Of a stretch of DNA of 32,749 nt, positions 25,188 to 32,749 are shown piece after piece. Below the pieces are notes generated by a model. The model worked only from the letters and a program-made list of their open reading frames with translations, made no database searches and was not told the DNA's origin. Positions within the stretch are counted from its first letter, which is position 1. Each line of letters starts with the position of its first letter. The translations under genes and the position numbers were made by a program. Origin of the DNA: Verrucomicrobiota bacterium (lineage in GTDB: Bacteria; Verrucomicrobiota; Kiritimatiellia; JAAZAB01); the NCBI GenBank assembly GCA_018898455.1, contig JAHIJO010000160.1, positions 1 through 32,749 of the forward strand, written 5' to 3'.

Positions 25188-25702
25188 AAGAGACGCTCAG
25201 ACAACGGCGGCCAACATGCCCGTCCTCCCGGGTTTGGAGGGACGTCCCTCCCGACCTCCCAAAGACTTGGGATCGGAGAATCGGGATGCCGTCCGCAGCG
25301 GGAGATAGCCATGACTTATTTGGACAGCTTGCCCGCCGGCCTTGTCCGTCATCGTTATCCGCGCCAAGGGCGAGGGCGGTCAGTGGCCACTTGCCGCTTT
25401 ACGGCGACGTGGCAAGGGAAAGCGCGAAGGGGTCGAAAATTTACAGGTCTATCAGAAGCTCTGCCAGCTTCATCTGGAAATTTATGATCTCAGCCATGCA
25501 AAACACGATCGTTCTAAGATGAGCGATCGTCAATATTAAAACTATCTATGATCGGCCATGATTATGGATGAGTTCTTACCTCATCCATGCTTGGCCGGCC
25601 GAGGAGCAGTATGAAGATGGTTTCGATAAGTCGCCTGAAAGGAGCTGGGCTAAGCAGGAACGCCGCTAAACATCGAACCCTGAACACCTCAGTATTTGCC
25701 AT
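25188..25702. other. Repeat-filled gap inside the exporter locus
   Basis: No intact gene is seen in these 515 bases. They contain a perfect 16-base palindrome GGAGGGACGTCCCTCC (25236-25251), a nested hairpin region at 25382-25415 related to 18115-18142, the four-helix-bundle remnant at 25432-25494, a 7-bp hairpin at 25505-25530 (ACGATCG/CGATCGT) and an 8-bp hairpin at 25564-25588 (ATGGATGA/TCATCCAT). None has a T-run. A promoter for the downstream genes could lie here but none is clear. Confidence 0.6.
25432..25494 (+). pseudogene. Possible N-terminal remnant of a four-helix-bundle (S23-type) protein
   Basis: The short translation VENLQVYQKLCQLHLEIYDL resembles the first helix of four-helix-bundle (23S rRNA intervening-sequence/Avd-like) proteins, which begin FEDLxVWQKAxEL. 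The normal continuation is absent and a stop follows within about 15 codons, so it would be a fragment. Weak evidence because the match is short. Confidence 0.3.
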
Positions 25703-26653
25703 ATGAACAGCACGGCAACAACCGCGATCATTCAGACGGAACATCTGGCCCGCGCGTTCGGAACGGTTCCGGCCGTCACAAGCCTGGACCTGGCCATCAA
25801 ACGCGGAGAAATGTTCGGACTGGTCGGGCCGGACGGCGCCGGCAAGAGCACGGCAATCCGGCTCCTGTGCGGGATCCTCAAGCCCACCGGCGGACACGGT
25901 CGCATCCTGGACTACGACCTGGAGCGTCAATCGGAACAGATCAAGGCTCGGATCGGCTACCTCTCCCAGGAATTCACCCTCTACGGTGATTTGACGGTGG
26001 ATGAAAACATCGAGTTCTTCGCTGAAATCCACGGCGTGTCGGACTTCGGACGCCGGCGCAATGAACTGCTGGAATTCACCCGGCTGACCCCCTTTCGCCG
26101 GCGGCTGGCCCAGGCGCTCTCCGGCGGAATGAAAAAGAAGCTGGCCCTGGCCTGCACGCTGATTCATACGCCCGAGATTATTTTTCTTGACGAGCCTTCC
26201 ACCGGCGTGGATCCCGTGTCCCGCGGCGAATTCTGGAACATTCTCAGCGGCATCCTGGACCAGGGCGTGACGATTTTCGTGACAACCCCCTACCTGGATG
26301 AAGCCGAACGGTGCCACCGGATCAGCCTGATGCACCATGGCCACCTGATCATGACCGGCACACCGACGGACGTGAAGTCAGCCATGCCGGGCCAAATCTA
26401 CCGGTTCGACGGTCCCGCTCCCGGGCCGGCCTACGAGGCGCTCCGCCGGCACTGGCCGCCGACGCACCTGGTACGGTACGGTGACCATGTCCGCTTCTGG
26501 ACGCTGGCGGGAGAACCGGAAGCGCGCGAAGCTTCCAGCGAACTGGAGCGCCAGGGGTTGGGTCCGGTGGCCATCCGTAACACGCCACCCTCCCTGGAGG
26601 ATGCATTCGTCGCCCTGCTGGATTCAGAATCCAGGGAAGGAGCTCCTTCATGA
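25703..26653 (+). CDS. ABC exporter ATPase 1 (YbhF N-terminal-half-like)
   Basis: A 316-residue ATPase. Walker A is GPDGAGKST (42-50; Asp in place of the usual Asn, as in YbhF/RbbA first domains), the Q-loop is Gln89 in YLSQEF, the signature LSGGM at 139-143 is intact, and Walker B is IIFLDEP (Asp163, Glu164). The H-loop histidine is replaced by proline: TTPYLDEAE with Pro196. A 100-residue C-terminal extension follows, as in DrrA/CcmA-type ATPases. In E. coli this domain is the N-terminal half of the double ATPase YbhF. It should pair with ATPase 2 at 28350-29312. No ribosome binding site is clear at 25703. Its end overlaps the TolC-like gene by ATGA. Confidence 0.9.
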   Translation: MNSTATTAIIQTEHLARAFGTVPAVTSLDLAIKRGEMFGLVGPDGAGKSTAIRLLCGILKPTGGHGRILDYDLERQSEQIKARIGYLSQEFTLYGDLTVDENIEFFAEIHGVSDFGRRRNELLEFTRLTPFRRRLAQALSGGMKKKLALACTLIHTPEIIFLDEPSTGVDPVSRGEFWNILSGILDQGVTIFVTTPYLDEAERCHRISLMHHGHLIMTGTPTDVKSAMPGQIYRFDGPAPGPAYEALRRHWPPTHLVRYGDHVRFWTLAGEPEAREASSELERQGLGPVAIRNTPPSLEDAFVALLDSESREGAPS

Positions 26654-28023
26654 ATCCGCGTCTTGCGTTAATAATCGCAGATTATTTTCCTCCCGCTTTC
26701 CGGCTATGCCGGCAATGGGCATGGATCTTCGGAACGATGCTCATCATGACAGGTCAAAGCGTCACCGGCGAAGAACCGGTTCGAATCGGCGCCGCGCAGA
26801 TCCTGGCAGACGCGCTGGCCCACAGCCTGGCGCTCAAATTTTCCGACCAGGACATCGCAGCCGCCGAGGCCCGCAGGCTTCAGGCCCGGGCGCAGTTCCT
26901 GCCAACCCTGAACCTGGATGCCCGCGCCGGACACTATGAAGGCTTGGAAGACGCGGCGTTCGGACCGGGCATCGTCATCCCGACGGTCGACAATTGGTAT
27001 GGCGCTTCGGCCGTCCTTTCCCAGCCGCTATTCACCGGAGGCCGTATCATTTCCCAAAAGCAAAGCGCTATGTTTCAGCACAAGGCCGCGACACACTCCC
27101 GGCGCAGTGCGGAAGCGGAATTGCGGCGGGGCGCCCTGACGGCCTATTGGAACTGGTCGAAAACATTCTATGCTCTCGATTCGCTCCAGGCCGCCACGAC
27201 CCGGATGGAAGCGCACGCGGCGGACATGCATAACCTGCACCAAGCCGGACTGGCCACCGACAACGACGCCCTGTCGACCGATGTTCTGCTGGATCAAACC
27301 CGCCTGCGCCTGGAGGAAGCAAAACGGCGCGAGCAACTGGCGCGAGCTCGTATTGCCTATCTTACCGGTTACCCCTTGCCCATCACGGCAACGCCAGACC
27401 ATGCGACGGTACCAGTCAATCCGACGCTGGCATCGGAAACCGAGGCCCTGAGCGCCGCCCGTACCAACCGGGCCGAATACACGGCCCGCCGGATGAATCT
27501 GAACGCGGCCCAGGCCCTGATCAAGGCCCAACGCGCGGATTATTTTCCGCATCTCTATGCGACCGCGCGTTACGATCAGGCCCAGCCCAATGCGATGGAT
27601 TTCCCCCCAATGGATGAATGGAACGATGACGTATATGCCGGCGTATCGCTGACCTGGAACCTCCTGGACTGGGGCTTGACGCGGGCCAAAGTATCGGAAG
27701 CCATGGCCCGCGCCACACAAGCCGCCCTGCACCTGGCCCAGGAAGACGAACGCATCGTCCTGGAAGTCCGGGAAGCCCGTATCAGCCTGATGGATGCCGT
27801 CAGCCGCCTCACGGTGACGGAACGGGCGGAGCACAGCGCACGGCGAAACCTTGAATCGGCGACCGATCTCTGGACTAACGGTCTGCTCCGCCACTCGGAA
27901 CTCCTCGACGCGCATACCAAGCTGACCGATGCGCAATACGCCACGGAGACGGCGCGGGCGGATGTCATTATCGCGCAGACAACCCTGGATTATGCCACCG
28001 GCCGGCTGAAATCCGAGCTATAG
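26650..28023 (+). CDS. TolC-like outer membrane efflux protein
   Basis: A 457-residue outer membrane factor with an N-terminal hydrophobic export signal (about 25-38) and two OEP repeats. Typical features are AAEARRLQARAQFLPTLNLDA at the first helix-strand turn, VLSQPLFTGGRI, the second-half helix NAAQALIKAQRADYFPHLYA, and VSLTWNLLDWGLTRAKVSEA. Trimers form the outer-membrane and periplasmic duct for tripartite pumps. The start overlaps the stop of ATPase 1 (ATGA), so the two are translationally coupled. It ends in TAG at 28021-28023. A TolC gene between two ATPase genes is unusual for YbhGFSR-type loci, which usually rely on a TolC encoded elsewhere. Confidence 0.9.
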   Translation: MNPRLALIIADYFPPAFRLCRQWAWIFGTMLIMTGQSVTGEEPVRIGAAQILADALAHSLALKFSDQDIAAAEARRLQARAQFLPTLNLDARAGHYEGLEDAAFGPGIVIPTVDNWYGASAVLSQPLFTGGRIISQKQSAMFQHKAATHSRRSAEAELRRGALTAYWNWSKTFYALDSLQAATTRMEAHAADMHNLHQAGLATDNDALSTDVLLDQTRLRLEEAKRREQLARARIAYLTGYPLPITATPDHATVPVNPTLASETEALSAARTNRAEYTARRMNLNAAQALIKAQRADYFPHLYATARYDQAQPNAMDFPPMDEWNDDVYAGVSLTWNLLDWGLTRAKVSEAMARATQAALHLAQEDERIVLEVREARISLMDAVSRLTVTERAEHSARRNLESATDLWTNGLLRHSELLDAHTKLTDAQYATETARADVIIAQTTLDYATGRLKSEL

Positions 28024-28349
28024 ATTTTTTCGATATTCGAATTTGGTTTATAACTTTTGGCGCTCCGGAACGGGACAAGGTCGTCCCATCTCCAGAAGAA
28101 ATGAAATTAGACGGCTGCGCCGCAATCCGTCAACTGACGGACCATTCTATCGAACAGCCGCTACAACAATTAAATGTAGGGGCGGTTCGAGCCGCTGCTT
28201 TGGGCGGCGAGAACTGCAACGGATTGTCCGCAGGAGACGAGCTTGTCCGTCCTTTGGCGGAATTCGCCTTTGGAGACGGGAAATTCCTATATATAAATGG
28301 AGGCGGGTTGGCCTGCCTATGGCATGGCCCTCACTCCAATTCAGATCTC
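28024..28349. other. Gap between TolC-like and ATPase 2 genes with dispersed repeat pieces
   Basis: No gene is recognisable. Positions 28127-28148 match 29411-29432 at 20 of 22 bases (CCGTCAxCTGACGGACC core), and 28175-28192 match 29365-29382 at 17 of 18 (TGTAGxGGCGGTTCGAGC). The two blocks occur in opposite order in the two gaps. A small stem TTCGA-TAT-TCGAA lies right after the TolC stop. Confidence 0.6.
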
Positions 28350-29312
28350 ATGACAAACAACGCTCCATCCGAAACCGCAGTCATCACGGTGAATGAACTC
28401 ACCAAAACTTTCGGCCGATTCACGGCGGTCGACCAGGTGAGTTTTCGCGTAATGAAGGGCGAAATATTCGGATTTCTCGGCCCCAACGGAGCCGGCAAAT
28501 CCACCACCATCCGGATGCTGTCCGGCCTGCTGTCCTCCACGGCGGGTACGGCCACCGTCGGCGGATTCGACATCAACACCAACCCGGAGCAGGTCCGCCA
28601 GCATATCGGGTATATGTCCCAGAAATTCAGCCTCTACAAGGACCTGACGGTGGAGGAAAATCTCGTCTTCTTTGGCGGCGTATACGGCATGGAAGGTTCG
28701 CGTCTGCGCGACCGGACGCGGGACATCATTGCCTTGGCGGAACTCGCCGGACTCGAGCGCCGACAGACCGGCATCTTGTCGGGCGCGCTCCGGCAACGCC
28801 TGGCCCTGGGATGCGCCATCCTCCATGAGCCCCCCATTCTTTTCCTCGACGAGCCTACCAGCGGCGTGGATCCCATTTCCCGCCGCCTGTTCTGGGACTT
28901 GATTCAGAATATGGCCCGCCGCGGCGTCACAGTATTGATCACCACGCACTTCATGGACGAAGCGGAATTCTGCGACCGGATCGGCCTCATCAGCGGCGGC
29001 CGGCTGATTGCCCTGGACTCACCGGCACACCTGAAACAGACATTGGTCCATGAGGATCTTTTTGAAGTCGCCCTGCCGGTGTTTCGCGGCGCCCGGGAAC
29101 ACTTGGAGAACCTCGACGGATTGATCACCAGTTCCTATTTCGGCCAGCGCCTGCACCTTTTCTGCAAGCGGGGCGCTTACACCACCGCAAGCCTGGAGCA
29201 GGCCATTCGCACCCGGGGTCTGGATGTTCAATCCATCGCGCTGGCGCCGATCAGCCTGGAAGACGCCTTTATCCGGCTGGTCCAGAGACCAAAGAATTCT
29301 GACAATTCGTGA
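28350..29312 (+). CDS. ABC exporter ATPase 2 (YbhF C-terminal-half-like)
   Basis: From the ATG at 28350, 320 residues. Walker A GPNGAGKST (44-52), Q-loop Gln91 (YMSQKF), Walker B ILFLDEPTSGVDP (Asp167, Glu168) and switch histidine His200 in TTHFMDEAE are all canonical. The signature motif is altered to LSGAL (143-147), losing the second glycine. This complements ATPase 1, which has a good signature but no switch histidine. A heterodimer would therefore have one canonical and one degenerate ATP site. It is followed by the permease genes. The open frame continues upstream of 28350 through repeats and is not used. No obvious ribosome binding site. Confidence 0.9.
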   Translation: MTNNAPSETAVITVNELTKTFGRFTAVDQVSFRVMKGEIFGFLGPNGAGKSTTIRMLSGLLSSTAGTATVGGFDINTNPEQVRQHIGYMSQKFSLYKDLTVEENLVFFGGVYGMEGSRLRDRTRDIIALAELAGLERRQTGILSGALRQRLALGCAILHEPPILFLDEPTSGVDPISRRLFWDLIQNMARRGVTVLITTHFMDEAEFCDRIGLISGGRLIALDSPAHLKQTLVHEDLFEVALPVFRGAREHLENLDGLITSSYFGQRLHLFCKRGAYTTASLEQAIRTRGLDVQSIALAPISLEDAFIRLVQRPKNSDNS

Positions 29313-29340
29313 TCCTGTCCAAAACATATTCAACATAAAA

Positions 29341-29432
29341 GTATGGGGACAGTTATTGGGGGGATGTAGCGGCGGTTCGAGCTTGTCCCGCTCCTAGCAG
29401 GAAGAACCGTCCGTCAGCTGACGGACCGTTCT
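29341..29432. repeat. Repeat element with 18-bp perfect palindrome
   Basis: The 29313-29497 gap holds the palindrome GTCCGTCAGCTGACGGAC (29409-29426), extended by AAC/GTT flanks with one mismatch, and the TGTAGCGGCGGTTCGAGC block at 29365-29382. Both have relatives at 28127-28148 and 28175-28192. Confidence 0.7.
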
Positions 29433-29497
29433 GACGAATGGCCCCTATAACTTACCCATGACACATGAAACGATTAAATTCTACGCAGTATAATTTT

Positions 29498-30622
29498 ATG
29501 AAACGGTTTTTCGCCATATTCAAAAAGGAATTCCGGCAGATCCGCCGCGACCCCTTGTCGCTCGGCGTGCTGATTTTCATCCCGGCGCTCCTGCTCATCC
29601 TGTACGGCTATGCGCTCTCGTTTGATGTTAAGCATATTCGAACGGCGGTGCTGGATTTCGACCGTACCCAGGACAGCCGGTTTCTTCTCGACAGCCTTTT
29701 CCAGAATCCCTATTTCGACCGCGTGGGCACTTTAGCCACGCTTCGCGAGGCGGATGGGTGGCTTAATACCGGCCAGGCGCGGGTGGTTCTGGTTGTCCCC
29801 CGGGGTTACTCTGCCCGGCTGGCCCGCGGTGAAACGATTCGCATCCAGGCTCTGGTGGACGGCACCGACGCCAACACGGCATCCGCCACGGTCGGCTATC
29901 TGGACGCCCTGGCGGACCGCATGACCAGGCAGGTGCAAGTCGAGGCGCTCGCGCGTTCGGGCCGGCCGGCCATCCTGCCGGTTATCCTGCCGGAACCCCG
30001 GGTGTGGTTCAACGCGGACTTGAACAGCGCCCGTTTCCTGATTCCCGGCCTGATCGGCATGCTGTTGATGCTGTCGGCGGTCGTAGCGACATCGCTTTCG
30101 ATCGTGCGGGAAAAGGAACGAGAGACCATCGAACAGATGATGGTTTCCCCGATACGCCCGGAGGAATTGATTCTGGGCAAGACTCTTCCCTACATCCTCA
30201 TCTGCCTTGCCACCATGGTGATCATTCTGGTCGTGGGCTACACGCTCTTCGGCATCGTGATCCGGGGGTCGTTCCTCCTGCTTGCCCTGGCAACCCTTTT
30301 CTTCCTGTTCGCGGCGCTTGGCATGGGAATCCTGATTTCCGCCATCACCCGGTCCCAGCAGGTGGCGTTTCAGATCGCCGTGATTACTTCGCTGTTGCCC
30401 TCCATTGTGCTTTCGGGATTGATTTTTCCGATCCAGAACATGCCGCCGCCGATCCAGGCGGTAACGTTCCTGATCATCCCGCGTTATTTCATTACCGTCC
30501 TGCGGGGCATCATTCTCAAGGACGCGCCGTTTTCGGTCATCTGGCCTAATCTGGCGGCCATGCTGGCGCTCGGCATTCTATTCAACCTGCTGGCGGTTCG
30601 CATCACGCGAAAGGCGGTATAA
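29498..30622 (+). CDS. ABC-2 type permease 1 (YbhS-like)
   Basis: A 374-residue inner-membrane protein with the ABC-2 exporter layout: a first membrane helix (SLGVLIFIPALLLILYGYAL), a large periplasmic loop of about 150 residues, then five C-terminal helices. The cytoplasmic coupling region VREKERETIEQMMVSPIRP and the following ELILGKTLPY are family hallmarks. SVIVLSGLIFP-type and IIPRYFITVLRGIILK sequences close the domain. In E. coli YbhS and YbhR form the membrane part of the pump. An ATG at 29465 could add 11 residues, but homology starts at MKRFFAIFKKEF; neither has a clear ribosome binding site. It is separated by one base from permease 2. Confidence 0.9.
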   Translation: MKRFFAIFKKEFRQIRRDPLSLGVLIFIPALLLILYGYALSFDVKHIRTAVLDFDRTQDSRFLLDSLFQNPYFDRVGTLATLREADGWLNTGQARVVLVVPRGYSARLARGETIRIQALVDGTDANTASATVGYLDALADRMTRQVQVEALARSGRPAILPVILPEPRVWFNADLNSARFLIPGLIGMLLMLSAVVATSLSIVREKERETIEQMMVSPIRPEELILGKTLPYILICLATMVIILVVGYTLFGIVIRGSFLLLALATLFFLFAALGMGILISAITRSQQVAFQIAVITSLLPSIVLSGLIFPIQNMPPPIQAVTFLIIPRYFITVLRGIILKDAPFSVIWPNLAAMLALGILFNLLAVRITRKAV

Positions 30623-30623
30623 G

Positions 30624-31778
30624 ATGAATCCGTGGAGCGCTTCGCGCCAACGCATTCGATGCCTGCTGATCAAGGAGCTGATCCAGATTCGCCGGGACCG
30701 GCGGTTGTTCGGCATTCTGCTTCTGGCGCCGCTCCTCCAGTTGCTGGTTCTGGGCTATGCCGCCACCACCGACGTCAAGCACATCGCGGTGGCCGTCCGG
30801 GATAATGACCATACTTATTACAGCCGGGAATACATCCGCGCCCTCGGTTCGTCCGGGTATCTTCAAACCCGCCTGATCACCCAGCCCGACCCGGAAGATC
30901 AGTCCCTGCTCGTGGCCGGCCGGGCCGGACTGGTGCTGGTCATTCCCCGGGGCTTCGGCCAATGCCTGGCCGCCGGCAAGCCGGCCTCCGTCCAGGTGCT
31001 GGTTGACGGCGCCGACAGCAATTTCGCGGTGCAAGGATTGAATTACCTGCAAAAAGCCACGCGCCTTCATTCCGCCCTGCTGACGCGCCTGGCAACCAAC
31101 CCCGCGGGCCGGCGCGGCACAGCCCCCCTGCCGGCCCTGATCGTGGAAAGCCGGGTCTGGTTCAATCCCGACCTGAGTTCGCCGCTCTACATGGTTCCCG
31201 CCGTTATGGGCGTGCTCCTGCTGGTCACCACGATGCTGGTCACCAGCATGGCGCTGGTCAAGGAGCGCGAGGAGGGTACGCTGGAACAGCTCATCGTCAC
31301 ACCCCTGCGGCCCATCGAATTGATCACAGGTAAACTGCTTCCCTTCGTGGTCATCGGGTTCGCGGAAATCACGCTGGCCCTGCCCGTGGTGCTCCTCGTA
31401 TTTCATGTTCCGTTGAAAGGAAGTATTATTCTCTTTTATTTTTTTTCAGGGCTGTTTCTCATGAATACGCTGGGGCTGGGATTGTTTATTTCCACCCTGG
31501 TAAAGACGCAACAGCAGGCCATGCTGGTGGCCGCGTTCTTTGTGATGATGCCGTTTATCCTCTTGTCGGGATTCATTTTCCCCGTGGAAAACATGCCTCC
31601 GGCGATCCGGGCGGCGGCCCAATTCATTCCGCTGAAATATTACCTGACAATCGTCCGCGGGATATTTCTCAAGGGTGCCGGCCTGCTGGAACTCTGGCCG
31701 CAAGCCCTGGCCCTGCTCCTCTGGGGCGCCGCCATCCTGGGTCTGGCCGTGATGAAGTTCCATAAGAAGCTGGATTGA
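30624..31778 (+). CDS. ABC-2 type permease 2 (YbhR-like)
   Basis: A 384-residue paralogue of permease 1 with the same plan: KELIQIRRDRRLFGILLL start, first helix, long periplasmic domain, coupling motif VKEREEGTLEQLIVTPLRP, ELITGKLLPF, and LLSGFIFPVENMPPAIR then IPLKYYLTIVRGIFLKG. It begins one base after the permease 1 stop, so the two subunits are probably made in equal amounts and form a heterodimer. AAAGGCGG in the end of permease 1 can serve as its ribosome binding site. It is the last gene of the exporter locus. Confidence 0.9.
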   Translation: MNPWSASRQRIRCLLIKELIQIRRDRRLFGILLLAPLLQLLVLGYAATTDVKHIAVAVRDNDHTYYSREYIRALGSSGYLQTRLITQPDPEDQSLLVAGRAGLVLVIPRGFGQCLAAGKPASVQVLVDGADSNFAVQGLNYLQKATRLHSALLTRLATNPAGRRGTAPLPALIVESRVWFNPDLSSPLYMVPAVMGVLLLVTTMLVTSMALVKEREEGTLEQLIVTPLRPIELITGKLLPFVVIGFAEITLALPVVLLVFHVPLKGSIILFYFFSGLFLMNTLGLGLFISTLVKTQQQAMLVAAFFVMMPFILLSGFIFPVENMPPAIRAAAQFIPLKYYLTIVRGIFLKGAGLLELWPQALALLLWGAAILGLAVMKFHKKLD

Positions 31779-31890
31779 CACCCAGAAAAACATTGAATGC
31801 GGCCGGATAAAGAATAAGATTTCATCAACAAGCTGAAACGTTTCTTTTATCACCTGAATATTGCGCAAAAATCGCAAGTGATAACCCCTT

Positions 31891-31961
31891 GTCACCCCGC
31901 ATGGGTGCGGGGTGACGACGGCCCGAAGGGTGAAAAATTGCACACTTCCGTGCAATTTTCA
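31891..31961. repeat. Two strong hairpins between permease 2 and the last gene
   Basis: A perfect 11-bp hairpin spans 31891-31916 (GTCACCCCGCA, loop TGGG). A 10-bp AT-richer one spans 31934-31960 (AAAATTGCAC/GTGCAATTTT, loop ACTTCC) and ends about 18 bases before the ATG at 31979. The second could end transcription or influence the next gene; the first has no T-run. Confidence 0.7.
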
Positions 31962-31978
31962 GGTATCAACGAGGCATC

Positions 31979-32680
31979 ATGGAAATCCTTCTGCAAACGC
32001 TTATTATCGCGGGCTTTATCATCTCAATAGGCGCTTATGTGTGGCTGTTGATTGTGGCCTTCAGGGCAGGTCTGGTTCACGGACTATTGATGTTGTTTAT
32101 CGGCGGAATTTACGCGCTCATCTTCTCGATCCTCCACTGGGAGGAAGCCAAGAAACCGTTTCTCACCACCTTGCTCGGCGGCGGCCTGATCATCGCCTCC
32201 GCCATTCTCGCCCCGGTTCTGGCCGCCCGACAGACGCCCCCCGGCGAGTCGGCGGATATGTATCCGCCGGCGCAGTCTTCCCCATTCAAGACCAAACTGG
32301 CGCAAGCCTTCGCCGCTGGAATCGCGGCGAAGATGAAATCCGGCCCGGTCCGGAATCCGCATACGTCGCCGACCGGGTCGGAGGTCAAGCCGGCATGGAA
32401 CCCCGAGGCACTCATAGGGAAGATACTCGATACATCAACCAACGGCGCCGGCGATAAGGTCACACCGGCATCTTCCAACGACTGGAACGAGGCGCGCGCC
32501 CTCTTGCGGGTCGGCGGGGTCATAAAGACGGGCAACCAGCTTTTCGCGACGGTCAACCAGAAAGTCGTCAAGGCCAATGACGACGTCGCCGTGGAACTGA
32601 ACGGCCGGCGCTACCACTTCAAAGTCCGCAAGATCGACCTCCGGCTCAATACGGTCCAGTTCGATCCGATCGAACCGTGA
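31979..32680 (+). CDS. Membrane protein with small C-terminal beta domain, function unknown
   Basis: A 233-residue protein. Three hydrophobic spans (about 4-27, 33-51 and 62-84) are followed by a variable, proline-rich linker. The last 65 residues, LLRVGGVIKTGNQLFATVNQ through VVKANDDVAVELNGRRYHFKV, resemble the small beta domain of PilP/GspC-type secretion proteins (L-x-G-I, A-x-I-N, GD-x-V pattern). This is a fold-level resemblance only. GAGG lies before the ATG. A 60-base part of its 3' end (32569-32628) recurs inverted at 32690-32749. No link to the exporter is apparent. Confidence 0.65.
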   Translation: MEILLQTLIIAGFIISIGAYVWLLIVAFRAGLVHGLLMLFIGGIYALIFSILHWEEAKKPFLTTLLGGGLIIASAILAPVLAARQTPPGESADMYPPAQSSPFKTKLAQAFAAGIAAKMKSGPVRNPHTSPTGSEVKPAWNPEALIGKILDTSTNGAGDKVTPASSNDWNEARALLRVGGVIKTGNQLFATVNQKVVKANDDVAVELNGRRYHFKVRKIDLRLNTVQFDPIEP

Positions 32681-32749
32681 GGAGGCTGTCGGACTTTGAA
32701 GTGGTAGCGCCGGCCGTGCAGTTCCACGGCGACGTCGTCATTGGCCTTG
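32569..32749. repeat. 60-base inverted repeat at the window end
   Basis: 32569-32628 and the reverse complement of 32690-32749 agree at 59 of 60 positions (one A/C change), with a 61-base spacer that contains the stop of the membrane-protein gene. It is either a real inverted duplication or paralogue start, or a fold-back assembly/amplification chimera at a contig end. Confidence 0.9.

Noticed and set aside
28101..28349. An 83-residue N-terminal extension of ATPase 2
   Set aside because: It reads through dispersed repeat blocks and has no ABC similarity; homology starts just after the ATG at 28350.

Overview
The window (about 32.7 kb, mostly GC-rich, with one clearly AT-rich island) looks like a chromosomal piece of an uncultured Gram-negative bacterium. 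The gene style suggests the PVC group, perhaps Kiritimatiellota/Lentisphaerota/Verrucomicrobiota: very long secreted proteins ending in VCBS-type repeats, delta-60 repeats, a CE7 esterase beside a uroporphyrinogen-decarboxylase-like protein, and a compact HU protein. This placement is inference from gene content. No rRNA, tRNA or other phylogenetic marker was found.

Left edge (1-1680) is a decayed defence/mobile remnant. A transposase C-terminus is fused head-on to an HsdS N-terminus, and a DUF1016 (YhcG-type nuclease) gene is broken by one amber codon. From 1677 to 9302 almost everything is on the minus strand: a giant peptidase/beta-propeller/beta-barrel protein, an APH-fold kinase, a chimeric scar made from pieces of two downstream genes, a winged-helix/nucleotidyltransferase pair resembling a toxin-antitoxin module, a UroD-like protein and a CE7 esterase. 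From 9642 to 13394 there is a plus-strand trio: secreted metallophosphoesterase, YihY-type membrane protein with a cyclic-nucleotide-binding domain, and secreted C39-like peptidase.

From 13560 to 23375 the minus strand holds an AT-rich TPR/coiled-coil gene, a CLCA-like secreted metalloprotease/VWA protein, a 14-unit delta-60 repeat protein, a nitrilase-superfamily amidase and an HU protein. The two long secreted proteins end in the same kind of VCBS-like repeats.

From 23578 to 31778 the plus strand encodes a complete drug-exporter-like locus in the order TetR (CecR-like), HlyD lipoprotein (YbhG-like), ATPase 1, TolC-like outer membrane protein, ATPase 2, permease 1 and permease 2. In enterobacteria the two ATPase domains are one fused protein (YbhF). 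Here they are separate genes flanking the TolC gene, with complementary degeneracy in their active-site motifs. A small membrane protein closes the window, and the last 60 bases are an inverted near-copy of its 3' part.

Intergenic gaps are unusually rich in GC hairpins, and several are members of small dispersed repeat families within the window. No CRISPR array and no complete insertion sequence was seen. The best candidates for something unusual are the split, asymmetric exporter, the CLCA-like protein, the YihY-CNBD fusion and the winged-helix/nucleotidyltransferase module.
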